A stretch of 64,000 nucleotides of DNA from Serendipita indica DSM 11827. Taxonomy: Eukaryota > Basidiomycota > Agaricomycetes > Sebacinales > Serendipitaceae. A program made the position numbers and the translations under genes. Shown here piece after piece: positions 35,377 to 47,747 of this stretch; position 1 is the first letter of the stretch; every line of letters begins with the position of its first letter. The notes under the pieces are model-generated. The model worked only from the letters and a program-made list of their open reading frames with translations. It ran no database searches and was not told the DNA's origin. Location: NCBI GenBank assembly GCA_910890315.1, contig CAJVGD010000012.1:744001-808000 (forward strand), read 5' to 3'.

Positions 35377-36023
35377 TCAGTCCTGTCGGCGTCGACTATC
35401 GACAATTCGGTGACACTTCCTCGGATGAGGAGTGGGCCATCAGGCATTCCTCGATCGACACGCACGACTCCACGGAGACTGTAAGGTGCTAATTCGGCGT
35501 CCAAGAGGTGTCACTGCCTCGCGCCGATTCCTTTCTCCCATCCTGCCCGTTCTGTCATTTAAACAAGAGACTTTATCAATACACCACGATCGTTACGAAG
35601 ATGGCTCTTCCTAATCGATGTTCTGAATATGCGCCCGTTATATCAAGGTACACCGATGGTATTCAGGCGGTATCCTTTGCAACTAAAGCTTGCGCTTGCC
35701 TCGCTTCGGAGTTTACTCCAGGCACGCGGAGTTCGGAAATGAGTAAACTGAATGAGAGCCTGGCAGTAGCCCCTACGGATGATAGATGGCCTCTGATTCC
35801 AGGCGTAGCAAAGCCTATCGCTATGCTGAAGTTGCCAAAAATTTCGCGGTGGGCGTAGGATAATTGAATTGGTAACCAAATACGGGAGGCAGTGGCGCAA
35901 TGCACCAAATAAACCCACAAAAATACCAATTTGCATGAAAGCAGCACAAAAATGATTCCAATCATACTGACAGGAGGAAAAGAGCTGTAGAAGATAGTTG
36001 CCCGCCAGAAACGCTAGGCGCTC
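35377..36023. other. Intergenic region with a possible coding tail
   Basis: The first about 110 bases may encode the true C-terminus of the preceding gene (frame with FGDTSSDEEWAIRH). The rest (35495-36023) has only short frames on both strands without family signal and presumably includes the P450 promoter. Confidence 0.4.
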
Positions 36024-38262
36024 ATGGGTGAAAGTGGTGCACTTGACTTTGGACCCGCGATGCCGACTATTTCCTACGCTTTGGCAATCCCACTGATTGC
36101 TGGAGGTCTCGTCGCTCGGTACCTCGTCGTCAATGTCGCATTGCCCATCTTTTGGTCCCCTGTGGCCAACATCCCGGGCCCGAGCGCCCCTGGCTTCTGG
36201 GGCTCAAATTTATACGGGTTGTTCAAGTCGGTCGCGCGTCTTTCCAGCGAAAATAAAATCTAAATACACCCATCTAGCTCCAAGATATCATGGAAACTTC
36301 ACGAAGAATTTATGCAAAAGTTTGGTCGCACGTTTCGCGTATTCGGCGTCGCAAAAGTGCGTTGGCCGTTCGTTAGGCGTGTCTAGGGCGTGTATCCTGA
36401 CTTTTTATAGTTTGACCAACGACTTTTGACGCTGGATCCCGTAGCCATTGGGTATATACTCCGCAAGACGTCGATATATCAGCGACCATGGCCGACAAAA
36501 GCGTTTATTTCTTCAATTATCGGAGACTCGCTATTCTCATCAGAAGGCCTGAAGCACAAGTGCCAACGCCGGATCGCCGACCACGCGTTTGGCGAGCGGA
36601 ACCTGCAATCTTTCCTGCCTACCATCTTTGCAAGAGCGTCACAAATGACGGAAAAATGGATATCCATCGTAGAAAAGTCGGAAGATGGTCAGGCAAAGTT
36701 TGATGTCGCCGAGTGGGTGGTCCGCCTGGGATTGGTAAGCTGCTTTGCCTACCTCGCGTTTGGACGCGTGTTTACGCGTCGTTTGCTAGGACATTATTGG
36801 AGAAGTCAGTCTAGGTGTGGAAATTAACTCTTTACGCGAGAAAAACAATCTGGTGCGTGCTAGGCTTCTTCCTGGGGGCCCGAGTATAACGTTGCCTCTA
36901 GCTTCACGAAACATATACGGAACTCTTCAACGTGGTATGTATTTTACTCATTAGGTCGACTCCTTGTGACTGACTTTGATATAGCTGCTGAAACGACAAC
37001 ACCCTCTCCTCACCTTCTTCGGAATTCAAGTCCCACGGCTCCAACCGTACATAGTACGTAGCAACACCCCGCTCATCTCTTACTTACGCTGCTGCAGCCC
37101 ACCGAAGTCTTCGCCACACTTACACGATGCAAGGCTATCGTTCATGACTTTGGAATGAAACTGATCCAGGAGAAACGACGTATACTCGACTCTGCAGAGA
37201 AATGCCCACATCGAGATTTCTTGACCCTATTCTGTGAGTTTTCTATTCTGCATAAAGGTAGCGCTGACTAGGTTTCAGTGAAAGCGAATACCCACCCTGA
37301 TGTCCCTTATGAACAACGGATGTCTGATAAGGAGTTATTGGATATTGTCAATACGATGCTGAGCGCAGGGTATGTCGAGGCTACCAGTTCACAACGACAA
37401 TTGACTCCTTTTCAGGTCGGAGACTACCGCCCTGGCAATTTTGTGGACCCTTCATTACCTTTCGCTTCATCCAGAGGTGCAGGATCGCCTGCAGGAAGAG
37501 CTCCTCACCGTACCGACCTATTCCCCATCGCAAGTATGCGGTGAAGAAGAGATGGTTGAGCTCTACAAAGCCATCGACTCGCTTCCTTGGTTGGATGCTA
37601 TCATCAAAGAAACACTACGCCTGTCTCCCTCGGTGCACTCGTCTATCCGCGTTGCCATGGTGGACGACGAAATACCACTCGTGAAGCCTATGGTGATGCG
37701 AGACGGAACCACATCCTCTACGCTCAAGGTCAAGAGGGGTCAGTGGATACATTTACCCTACGAGGCGTGCAACGTGGATCGAGAAATTTGGGGAGATGAT
37801 GCTTGGGAGTTCAAGTGCGTACATCCACCCGCTTTGTTTCACCTTCTAATTTGTCCCTAGACCGGAACGTTGGAATTGTCTTCCTGAAGCAGTCTCTCAA
37901 CTCCCTGGTGCATACCATCACCTAATGTCCTTCGGCGCTGGTCCAAGGGTATGTAGCTAGTCGTGTCCAATATCTTGGCTGACGTTGGTTGAACAGGGTT
38001 GCATCGGTATGAAATTTGCTCACATGGAGATGAAGGTCGTGCTCCACCAAATCGTCTCCTGTTTGAGTTTCAGGGCCGTCGAGAATCTTTCCATCATAAA
38101 GGGCACGTCGTGAGTGATCATCTCATTTCATCGCAATTTTACTCACCCAGTGCAAGAACCTTCTCCAAACCATATGTGGAAGCGGACTGGAGATGCGGGC
38201 GTTCGAGCTCGCTACCGCTTCTTGTATCACGATACCTTCCCGGTGAAGCGGCTTGTACATGA
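36024..38262 (+). CDS. Cytochrome P450 monooxygenase
   Basis: ATG at 36024 opens an N-terminal anchor (ISYALAIPLIAGGLVARYLV) followed by the Pro hinge NIPGPSAPGFWGSN. At least eight short introns. I-helix AGSETTALAILWTLH is formed across the intron ending at about 37415; ExxR appears as IKETLRLSP; the heme-binding loop is MSFGAGPRGCIGMKFA, split by the intron just before GCIG, with the ligand Cys at about 38000. The order and spacing are those of a microsomal class II P450, anchored in the ER and fed by P450 reductase. Family number and substrate cannot be read; long-chain or xenobiotic oxidation is typical in such fungi. The last exon after KGTS is uncertain in frame, so the end could differ from 38262. 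Confidence 0.85.
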
Positions 38263-38460
38263 AGACTACGGATTGTCTCCCTTTCTTTTGTCTTCTTTGG
38301 AGTGTATGTTGGCATTGTTGTAACCCCCCTTACGTTCTGTATCTTCGACTCGACCACGCTGTCTTTTCTCTCGTTGTATCCGCATCACCACCCCGTAGTC
38401 CCATTCAATCTCTCCTAATTCTCACTCTTTCGCTCAGCAAACACAAATACGCTCAACAAC

Positions 38461-39707
38461 ATGCCGCCCAGTGTCGTCTTCAACACGGATCCTGGTTTGG
38501 ACGTCGCTCAAGAGCAAATCGCGCGTATTCGCCTTGCGAATCACGCATTTCAAGCATCTCAAGGGCAAATCGATCGGCATTCCATCACTGCTCGTGCTGC
38601 TGGATCTGGCAGTGACAATCATAGTGGACCCCTCATCGTGGTGCTGATTGCACTGGCGTCCCTTGTCGCAATTCTTGTGATTGGAAGCTCAATACTGCTC
38701 ATTCGATACAGGCGAGTCATTGGCGGAACGTGCACGCACACCACCAGGTGTCTCACTCCTGCGAACGCCACCAAGTCTCGCTGGCTGCATCGTTTGGGTG
38801 CAAGGACAACTCAACAAGTCGATCCACAGTATGTCATTCACCAAGGAGAAGGAGGCACCATCCACTGCCGAACGCCACCCCGGCTGACCTCAAGAGCATT
38901 CTCCTGGAGCCTACTTCGACTAGCAATGAATCGAAGGAGCTCCCTGAGGGTCTCGAAGCACAACTGCCACGAACACCACCTCGTTACCGTATCCCCTCGA
39001 TAGCCTTGGACCCTACCGAGTGTTCTATCAGTACCATACCGCGACAGCCAGACAACTCTATGGCTCGTAGCTCTTTGGATCACTCTGCATTCTCCAGAGG
39101 CTCTCTGGACCGGGCTTCCTCTGCCGACGCCCAGCCACTGTCGGAAGAGTCAATCCAAGGTTGGATGGCTGGACGCCCGTCCATCGACTCCTCCACCTGC
39201 CCTAGAACTCCTACTGAGTACGAAGGAACCATAGTAAAAAGGCCAATTCACAGCCCAAAGAAGTCAGCGATGGACAAACACGGTGTATCATCCAGACGGC
39301 TCTCGGCAACAAAAATGGCGCGGCAAGCTTCATCTTCCTCTACGACTACACATACTTCCACGCCGATGTCTTCAAACCCGTCCTTCCTGCGTATGATCAG
39401 GTCGGTATCCTCGACTTTGTCATTTTCATCAAAGAACATTGACGCTACAGAAGACATGGTTCTGGACATTAATGCGTCGAACAAATCTCACATAGACGTC
39501 TTATTCGGAACGTGGCGTCCGCCATCTATCATCATTTCCCCACCAACCAACTCGACACTCGCGCATAGGAACTCTCTGACATCTGAGGGTTTTGGGAATC
39601 CTCATCCGAGGGAGAAGGCTGATGAACAAATGTGGCAAACTTCTACACCTCGCCGTCCGTCTCGTTCGACACGGAGGATGAGTGTACAACGACGTATCTC
39701 GACGTAG
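38461..39707 (+). CDS. Single-pass membrane protein with Ser/Thr-rich tail, frame uncertain
   Basis: ATG at 38461 starts MPPSVVFNTDPGLDVAQEQI; a strong membrane helix follows (PLIVVLIALASLVAILVIGS, about residues 58-82) and then RYRR, giving an N-out or signal-anchor topology. The tail (38870-39707) is rich in Ser, Thr and Pro, with PRTPPRYRIPSIALDPTE. The reading frame must change between helix and tail: in the middle, SIHSMSFTKEKEAPSTAERHP lies in one frame and ADLKSILLEPTSTSNESKEL in the next, directly joined at CCACCCCGGCTG (about 38875), where one C fewer would merge them. A GC-AG intron at the helix end (GCGAGT) is also possible. Resembles fungal cell-surface sensor or SKG6-like proteins in layout only. 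Confidence 0.55.
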
Positions 39708-39808
39708 TAACTCCTGTGGTACCCTGCGAGAGCATTATCGTCTATCAATTCTGTACTTTTGCTACTCAAAATGCAATTCCAAATTGTACAAGTATTATCT
39801 GTGATAAG

Positions 39809-40910
39809 TTAGGTACGAGCACAGAGATAATGACGAGGCATCCAGTGGCCTTGCTCTCCAGATTCTTGAGAGGGCACCCAAAGCCGTTGAACGGGTGGTA
39901 GGTCACCTGAAATACAATGTGAGATTGGATTCGAGAGCATAGAGATGGCTTTTCACCTTCCATTGACCAACACGATCCACACACCATACAAGGTTCCGTG
40001 TAGAGCTCTCGGTAAGACGAAAGCAGGTCCTAGCTAGTGTTAGAGAATGTGATCAAATGATACAAGAAAGACTCACCACCATGGTCGGAATGTCTGCGTC
40101 GGGATGGTTTTGAAGGACTGAAGTCAGATACTGAGATATCTTGACGAAAACGGAAAAGTCTGTGGCGCAATGCGGCAATTTCTGCTCGATATGAGTCTTT
40201 GCCCACATACTATCAGTTGTCTTACTCTTTCACGAGCACCAAAGATGGTGACAAGGAGTACCTGATATCCCTTCTTGCCGCCTTGTCGCTCTGCAATGTC
40301 CAGATATGCAACGAGCAGGTCTGGTATGGTGAGTCGTAGATATCGTGGTTTGGCGATTTGAGGCCCGTCGGTGTGTTGGTGGTTAATCTTTGAGCGTGAC
40401 CAGAAATGAAGACGGACGACTCCTTGAGCGTTCACGTGACGAACAAACTTTTCCAGTGTCTCTTGGTCTTCAATCGTGATGCCAGAAGATGTGGTCGTTG
40501 GAAAGGCGTTGACATTGGAAATTTCTGCACGATGGATGCTCGGTCTCTTTGTCGAAAGGCTTGCGGTATTTTCAACAGGAGAGCGTCTGGACAAGTTGTT
40601 AAAGTCTACTAGGAATGTATTTGAATACGTACTTGCGTTTCATTGCAACTTTGGGAGGTGCGGGAGGTAGTTTCTGGGCGGCGATGAATGCTTCTTGGGT
40701 CGAAGGGCGAGAAATGAGCTCCTCTAGAGAATTCACAGCAGCAAAAGCCGCGTTAAATTTTGTTGGAAGCGAGATGGGTGCTTGAGGCTGAGCCCGGGGT
40801 TGCAGCGGTCTCGCCTGGCTGGCGTTGACAGTCGGAAATGCATTTCTAGTCGCCTGAATCGCACTCAGAATATTTCTCAGATTTTCTCTGACGTCTGATG
40901 GTGTGGCCAT
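39809..40910 (-). CDS. MED27: Mediator of RNA polymerase II subunit 27
   Basis: ATG at 40910 (MATPSDVRENLRNILSAIQA). Exons approximately 40633-40910, 40226-40586, 40078-40196, a short exon ending near 40030, and a last exon to the stop at 39809; the first two splice in frame. The C-terminal part is the recognisable one: HPDADIPTMV, LLSSYRELYTEPCMVCG, then, after an intron, DLPPVQRLWVP and HWMPRHYLC, the Cys-pair and W-x-PRH ending typical of Med27. Med27 belongs to the tail/head junction of Mediator, linking activators to RNA polymerase II in the nucleus. The first half is Ala/Pro-rich and weakly conserved. Divergent from TOP1, with only 78 bases between start codons. Confidence 0.72.
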
Positions 40911-40988
40911 TCTCGTTGCTGGCTCAAGGGTTTTGTGGAAATTTGGCAGAGGCAACTTGCCCTTGGACACGTCCTTTGCCAGGCCGCG

Positions 40989-43900
40989 ATGAGCACTTCC
41001 AGCGACGATGACACCCCCCTCGCAGCCGTTTCAAACGGAATAAACTCTCAGAGAACCCCAAACGGCCAGGCCGCCCACCGCAACGCCAATGGCAAGCGCA
41101 CGCTGGACGACGCCAGCGACCTTTCGGAGGATGAACGCCCTCTGGTAATTCTTTGGTTCATTCTCAACAAATCATACGCTAACAAAATGCCCGTTTTCAG
41201 GCTAAACGCGCCAAATCCACGACAACATCCGCGCCAGGTAAATCCAACGGGCGTCCTGCTGGTCGGGGCCGCAACTCGGAAGAGACAGACGACTCGGACG
41301 ACGATGCTCCTCTTGCTGTCATGACTACAAAGGTCCCCATGCCTGGCTCGCACAAGGCTGTCGTCGGTGCCGCATCCTCTCGGTCAGCACGCAAATCGGT
41401 CACGAAAACGTACAAGGAGGAATCAGACGACGATGGTGGGCTCCCGCCAATTTCTTCCAAAGTCAGTCAGGACGAGGAAGACGACAAGGATGCGTCCGAC
41501 TCGGACGATGAGCCGCTCGTCAAGAAGTCGACAAAGCCGTCCAAGCCAAGGGCCAGACCTGCGCCAAAAAAGAGAAAGAAATCAGAAGAGAGCAGTGATG
41601 CCTCCATGTCAGACACAGAAACAGAGAAACCTGCAAAGAAAGCCAAAGCCCCTCCAAAGAAGCGCGTCAAAAAGGAGATCAAAGAGGAAGACGATATGGA
41701 CGTGGATCAGGTCCTCTCTGGGAACAAGAAGCCGGCCAAGGAAGCAAAGGGCAAAGGAAAGGTCAAAAAGGAGGAAGAGGAGGAAGAAGTGTACAAGTGG
41801 TGGGAGAATGAAGCCCCCGAGGGCATCGAAGGCGACGGCACGAAGAAGTGGGACTCGCTCTCGCATGCTGGTGTCCTATTCCCGCCTGCATACACTCCTC
41901 TGCCCAGCACTGTCAAGATGCTCTACGATGGTACGCAGGATTTCATCCTCATACGTCGTACTCATGGATCTTGTAGGCAAGCCTGTCGATCTTCCGCCGG
42001 AATCAGAAGAAGTTGCAGGCTTCTTCGCTGCCATGCTGGACACGGAACATGCGCAGAATGACGTCTTCCGCAAAAACTTCTTCGATGATTGGAAAGAGGT
42101 TTTGAAGGAGTTCCCTCCGGTATTTGATTCGCATCAAATTGTTCTCCTTTGACTCATGTCTATCAGCGCAATGGTATCGTGATCAAGTCGATGGACAAGT
42201 GCGATTTCCGTCCGATGGCTGAATACATCGAGGCCGAAAAGGCTAGAATTAAGCGTCTTTCCAAGGCTGAAAAGCAGGAGATCAAAGAGAAGAAGCAGAA
42301 AGAGGAGGCACCGTATGCAACCTGCATGTTCAATGGCCGCCCAGAAAAGGTGGGCAACTTCCGCGTCGAGCCACCAGGCTTGTTCCGAGGTCGTGGTGAG
42401 CATCCAAAGAAAGGATGCGTCAAGGTACGCTTCACCAAATCCGAAAGTCTCCTTCTAATCCTCTACCAGAAACGAGTTCGTCCTGAGGACATTGTCATCA
42501 ATATCGGAGAGGGTGAAAAGGTGCCAGTTCCTGGTGTCCCTGGCAAATGGAAAGCCGTGCAGCACGATAATACAGTCACGTGGCTCGCTCATTGGAAGGA
42601 GAATATCAACGGCAACTGCAAGTACGTCTTCTTAGCCGCGACGAGCTCTATCAAGGGTAAAAGCGACCGCGACAAGTTTGAACGTGCTCGTGAGCTCAAG
42701 GTACAAGGAACGATGCTCGAAAGCGACCAAACTCACCTATGTTGTAGAATCACATCGACCGCATTCGCTCAGACTATCAAAACGATCTCAAGTCGAAGGT
42801 CACAGCGGATCGTCAACGCGCGACTGCGATGTATTTGATCGACAAGTATGCTCTTCGAGCGGGCAACGAAAAGGGTGAAGACGAGGCGGATACTGTGGGC
42901 TGCTGCTCTTTGCGACTCGAGCACGTGACGTTGGACAAGTCAGGCGTCGTCATCTTGGACTTTTTGGGCAAAGACTCGATTCGGTACTATAAGGAGATTG
43001 ACGACATCGATCCACAAGTCTTCAAGAATCTTCGCATTTTCAAGGGCAGCGGCAAGAAGGATTCTGACTTGCTCTTTGATCGCGTCACGGTGCGCTCGTT
43101 TCTTTCTACTGAGCTCATTCTAACGGTGTGCTCAGACGGCTGGTCTCAACAATCATCTTCGCTCTTACATGAAGGGCCTGACCGCCAAGGTGTTCCGTAC
43201 CTACAACGCATCAACGACGTTTGAGAAGGAGCTGCTCAGCTTCGAGTTTGGACCCAACACTTTGCAACAGGAAAAGGTCAATGCGTATAATGCCGCCAAC
43301 AAGACGGCTGCAGAGTTGTGCAACCATCAACGTGCAGCGTCCAAGAACCATGCAGCTGGAATGGCCAAGATGTCGCTCCAGGTGAGCTCGCTATAACCCT
43401 TATAATATAGAGAACTCACACCTCTTAATAGATTAGCTACTTGAAACATCAGCGCATGGGAATGTGTCGTGAGCTTTTCCACCAGGAGCCTAAGCTCAAG
43501 AAGAAGTATCCAGAGTGGGCAGAACCTGAATCCGACATGGAAGACGACGAGGCTATTGCCAAGTTTGAGGACGAGTACTATGCCGAGAAGAAAAAGGAGC
43601 TCACTGAGGGATGGGAGCGCACGAAGAAGACGTTGGAGGAGACTGGTGGTACTGCAGAGGATATTCAGACTCGCAAGGAAAAGGTCGACAAGAAGCTTGA
43701 AGAGCTGGAAACCGACTATAAGCTTTGGGTCAAACATCGCAAGAAGCCTGGGTATTCGTTCCGAGGAAAGGATGCGGACGAGACGAAGGAGTATACTCCC
43801 GAACAGCTTGTCAAGATGATTGAGAAGCAGAGCGATATTATTAGCAAGAACAAGCTCAAGCAGAGCGACAAGGAGAGCTTGAAGACAATCAGTTTGACGA

Positions 43901-44187
43901 CGAGGTAAGTTTGATTGGTTCTCCACTTCCAAGCTCTAATGGATGTTCTTTAGTAAAATCAACTATCTCGACCCGAGGTGGGCATCTATAACTTCGGTTT
44001 TGGACAGTCACTGATAACGACTTAGAATCACCGCAGCCTATTGCGACCGGCATGGTCTTCTATCTCTCTGTTCTTCACGAAGACTCTCCGCAACAAGTGT
44101 ACGTCTTCTTCCTGACTCACTTTACACTCAATTCACGCTCTTACAGTCCCTTGGGCGATGGACACAAAGGAGGATTGGAGGTTCTGA
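40989..44187 (+). CDS. TOP1: DNA topoisomerase I (type IB)
   Basis: ATG at 40989 ([17 protein letters not shown]). The charged, Lys/Glu/Asp-rich N-terminal region (to about 41790) is nuclear-localising and disordered. The core starts [20 protein letters not shown] and contains [58 protein letters not shown] and [11 protein letters not shown]; a coiled linker follows, and the active-site Tyr is in [14 protein letters not shown] (about 43970). About ten short introns. The enzyme relaxes supercoils by a transient 3'-phosphotyrosine bond. Odd: the end should read [22 protein letters not shown], but one C appears missing near 44060 (CTTCTATC), so the frame ending WRF at 44187 is reached only with one base more; in so conserved a gene a base error is likely. 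Confidence 0.93.
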
Positions 44188-44330
44188 GCTCGTGATAATG
44201 TATAGGCTTAGATCCCATTGACGTGATAGACCAAGCTGTGTCGATACATGTAACTCTCACCTAATCCGGTAGCACAAGGACAAATACGAACTTGCAGTAA
44301 AGCCGTCTAAGCCAGGTAAGACTTGGAGCA
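44188..44330. other. Intergenic region between convergent genes
   Basis: Short spacer between the stop codons of TOP1 and the zinc-finger gene; both 3' ends must lie here. Nothing else seen. Confidence 0.4.
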
Positions 44331-45749
44331 TCAGTCTAAAAAGTCGCGGGCTTTTGCTCGTGATCTGGCACTTCTTCCACCTGCCTCGTTCATCTCGATG
44401 TCCTCCGAGGCGTCGAATTGACTGTACTTTGGATCCTCTGCACGCCTTTCCAACTGAAAGATTGTCAGTTTCAGCGCACCGCTGAGAAACTAATACGCAC
44501 TGGACTAAAGTCCATATCCGTCCATTGTAGCACAGTATTTTCCTTGAGCCCTGCCGCGACGGGATCAAATGGTCCGCTTGGTGTCTTTGACGCGAGCACC
44601 ATTCGTTTCATTGGGGAGCTTGGTACAGATTGAGGCGTCGTGTTCGACGGTGGCTTGCTCAACCACGGACCAGGATCCTTCCTAGGTGGTGCAGGAGTAA
44701 TCGAGGGGCCTCCTGGTGGTGGGCCTCCGAGCGCCTCTGGTGGTGGAAGACCTGCGAAACCAGGTGGGGGCATCATTCCAGGAGCACTGTATAATAAATT
44801 AGGATTGAGAGGGAAATGGATTTGACGGAACACTCACGGCGGGAATGGTGGCATTCCGGGAGGTGCTGCGCCAGGAGGGAACGGTGGCATGCCTGGAAGT
44901 GGCGGAGGAAAGGGGAGAACGGGAACTGGTGGTACACCCGGTGGACCTGTCATAGAGAGCGGTGGTATACCGGGGACGCCCACGGGAGGAATTGGAGGAG
45001 GCAGACCTGGAAGACCCGTCGGGAGGACATAGGTCTGTGGCGCAGCGTGTAATACAGGCCCAGAAGCATCTGCCGTCGTGTCCATTTTGTCGTCTTCTCG
45101 TCCCATCAGTTGTCGATGCGTTTCGAGCATCCCGCGAAGTTCTTCAAATGTGTACACGCGGTTCTCGTAGTTGCGCTTCGTGGTCGGCTTATTTTGTTCT
45201 CCGGCCTTGTTACCAAAGTATCCGACAGGGAGTCCTAGCTCGAGCTCCTTTTTCCGCTTGTACGCTGCGACGTCTGCTGCGGGGATACCTTCCATTCCAA
45301 AGATTTCAATGTCGTAGCCATTTCGTCCTTGAAGCGCATTTTCGATCCTGTATACGAACATCAGCGATGGATTGAACGGTATAAATATCCCGTACGGTTC
45401 TGGGTCAAGCTTGTGGACCTGTTGGATGTGCACTGCGAGACCTCCAGCCGTGTTCAATTTGCGAGGACAGTGACCACACTTGAAGTGCTTTGCTTTCTGG
45501 TGCTGCATCAGGACTAGAGGCGCGTCGACGCAAGGCAAGGGGATGGTTGCAGTACATTGAATGAGAAAACGCGGTTGTTAGCGCATTCATAATGTTCTAT
45601 AGTTCTTCACATACCTTTTTCATCCTCAAAGTCACGCTCGCAGTACCAGCACCACGGACGGAGGACCTAACAGACGCGCGTTGTGTCAGCGAGTGTTCTG
45701 AGCGACATTATAGGCAACTTGCATGTTTAGTCTTCTTCTTCTTGACCAT
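44331..45749 (-). CDS. BuGZ/ZNF207-like C2H2 zinc-finger protein
   Basis: ATG at 45749 starts MVKKKKTKH, then a GC-AG intron (GCAAGT donor), then VLRPWCWYCERDFEDEK, another intron, and VLMQHQKAKHFKCGHCPRKL and GGLAVHIQQVHK: the paired C2H2 fingers of the ZNF207/BuGZ family. The middle has VGYFGNKAG and a long Pro/Gly/Met-rich low-complexity stretch (GMPPFPPG, GGPPPGGPS). After a final intron the tail is PKYSQFDASEDIEMNEAGG and ends RAKARDFLD at 44331. In animals and plants BuGZ binds microtubules and Bub3 in spindle assembly and also associates with splicing factors; a role in the fungus is inference. I do not see a certain GLEBS motif. Divergent from the membrane-protein gene at 45861. Confidence 0.78.
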
Positions 45750-45860
45750 GGCCGCAGATGACAATAATGAACAAAGTCGTAGTCGCGGGCCAAGAAGTGT
45801 ATCGCCACTTGGTCTCTACTCCATCCAGCAGTTATCTCAAGCGGGCCCTAGTTTGATACT

Positions 45861-47658
45861 ATGGCTTCGCAGACGACATCTATGTCGTCTACAATAACTT
45901 CTCTGCTAACATCTACGGCCACAACACCAACGGCGACAACGACAAGAGCCGTCTATGACCAAGACCCATATCTTCCTTGGCAGCCCGCATTCGCCTACAG
46001 TCTACCTATCCAGGTTCTCCTCACTGGCGTCATTCTCGCCCTTAGCACCGTCCTCCTCATCCACCTCGTCTTCACAGCTCCATACCACTGGCCATTGGCA
46101 AAAATAAACTATAGTCTGCAACTATCAGGAGTCTTCTCTCTCCTTCTCTCGCTAGCTATAACTATCAGTGTGATTCTGTCCGACGTCCACGCGACCAGTA
46201 GAGAATGGCCTTACATGTTCAACTATGTAGCTGTGCAACTTCCACTCTCAAACTGGACGAATGCCAATATTGGCTTGTGGTACACCTTGGACGCCGTTAC
46301 AAGTGGCCTCGCTCATGTGCGTAGGCGCTGTCGAGCAAAAGAAGCAACCTGACGATCGCTCCCAGGCAACACACATGCAATTCCTGACCTTTTTATATCC
46401 ATCCCTTGTTGAAGAGCGTCTTATCCTCGGGCTGCTCGGTGGGTCTGTTCGTCGAGCTGTGGGCCGCACTCATCATTTTGCAGGTCCGCTTGTCCTCCTA
46501 TCGTCACTTTCCTCCTTTCTATCCCTCTCGGACTCTGATAGGACTCGATCCATCGCAGAGTCGGTCAAGAATATCTGCAATTCGGCTCTTGCAATCTTAT
46601 TTAGCGTCGCTTTGTGCATATGGGGGTGAGCGATTCGTTGACGGTCAAGCCATCATTAACTTTTATAATTACAGCTTTTTTATCAATTACAAGGAGGCAT
46701 GGAGAACTGACGGAGGAACTGCTATTTTTGGCGCAGGCGCTGTTGCGTTGAGCCTATTTTCTATGGGACTCAACTTGTATCAGGTTGGTCCCTAGCTGTC
46801 TGTTTTTGCGCCGTCTGAGAAGCTTAGATAGCCAAATTACCACCTGTCTGGATACCTCCCCTCGTCTGGACCGTAGTCCTGTGGCAGAGTTTCCTAGGCT
46901 GGTGGTGGTACGTTGGTTCAGCAGCCGCGGAGCCCAGGTCGCGACACCGAAAGAAAAAGCGAGCAAAGGGCGCCAACAAGAAACGGACTGAAGACGATAA
47001 TGCAAGGTTGTCTCGTGTGAGGACGAAGCTGAACAGAGGTGGCGCAGATTCCACTTCGGTCACGGGCTCCGCTGTTCGGAGAAGGAACCGAGCAGCACAA
47101 GTTGATCAAAATGCATCTGCTGGCGAGGATGAGGGCACCGTCTCCCATCAAAGTAATTCGACATCGGAAGGATCTACTGCTCCAAAAGTGCCTTGGCCCC
47201 TCAATCGACTTCCCGAGCCCGTGCTCACCCTTTTATTCAAACTAAGGCAAGAGCACAGAAATGCGGCACAGCAACAGCAGGCAGAAAACGAGCAACGGCG
47301 ATTCAACGTTTACGGAGATGAGCGTGCAAGGGGCGTACCGGGTAGCGGTTGGGGACTTGGAAGTTTTGCCTTTCGAAGCACCGAAGCTCGGAATCGCGAA
47401 AACGAGAGAGACGTTGCCCGAGGTGGTCGGATACCTGATCACGATACAGCTGCTGTGGAGATGCAAACTATGCGCAATCGTGACGGCTCCGCGGATGGAC
47501 GAAATATGTGGGGGGATGAAGTTGTCGACCGTGTTGATGATAATGCACTGCGCTCTCGGAGACCACCTTTGCGCTCTTTGGAGACACCCAAGTCGACTTG
47601 GAGTCTGATGGGCCCACTTCGTAGATGGAGGGTCAAGGACGCTACTACTTACTCTTAG
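45861..47658 (+). CDS. Multi-pass integral membrane protein, unrecognised
   Basis: ATG at 45861 (MASQTTSMSSTITSLLTS), a Ser/Thr-rich luminal or outside N-terminus, then helices near PIQVLLTGVILALSTVLLIH, LSGVFSLLLSLAITISVIL, a helix after MQFLTFLYPSLVEERLILG, ALAILFSVALCIWG, AIFGAGAVALSLFSMGLNLY and VWTVVLWQSFLGWWWYVG, about six to seven in all, separated by short introns. The C-terminal third is cytosolic, hydrophilic and low-complexity, starting with a basic run (RHRKKKRAKGANKK). The layout recalls fungal 7-helix or Rta1-like proteins but no signature is clear. Start codons of this gene and the divergent zinc-finger gene are 111 bases apart. Confidence 0.65.
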
Positions 47659-47747
47659 CGCATAATCACCACCTGTAAACTAGTGTACACTATGGAATCA
47701 TCATGACCACCTCGAACTAAAGCTCGACCCAACCACATCCGGGAAAG

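Noticed and set aside
43327-43932. 201-codon minus-strand frame
   Set aside because: Antisense to the TOP1 linker region; Lys/Glu-rich coding gives Leu/Phe-rich shadows.
45592-45897. 101-codon plus-strand frame whose ATG overlaps the zinc-finger start codon in CATG
   Set aside because: It runs into a different frame of the membrane-protein gene, has no homology, and a start overlapping a divergent start is unlikely.
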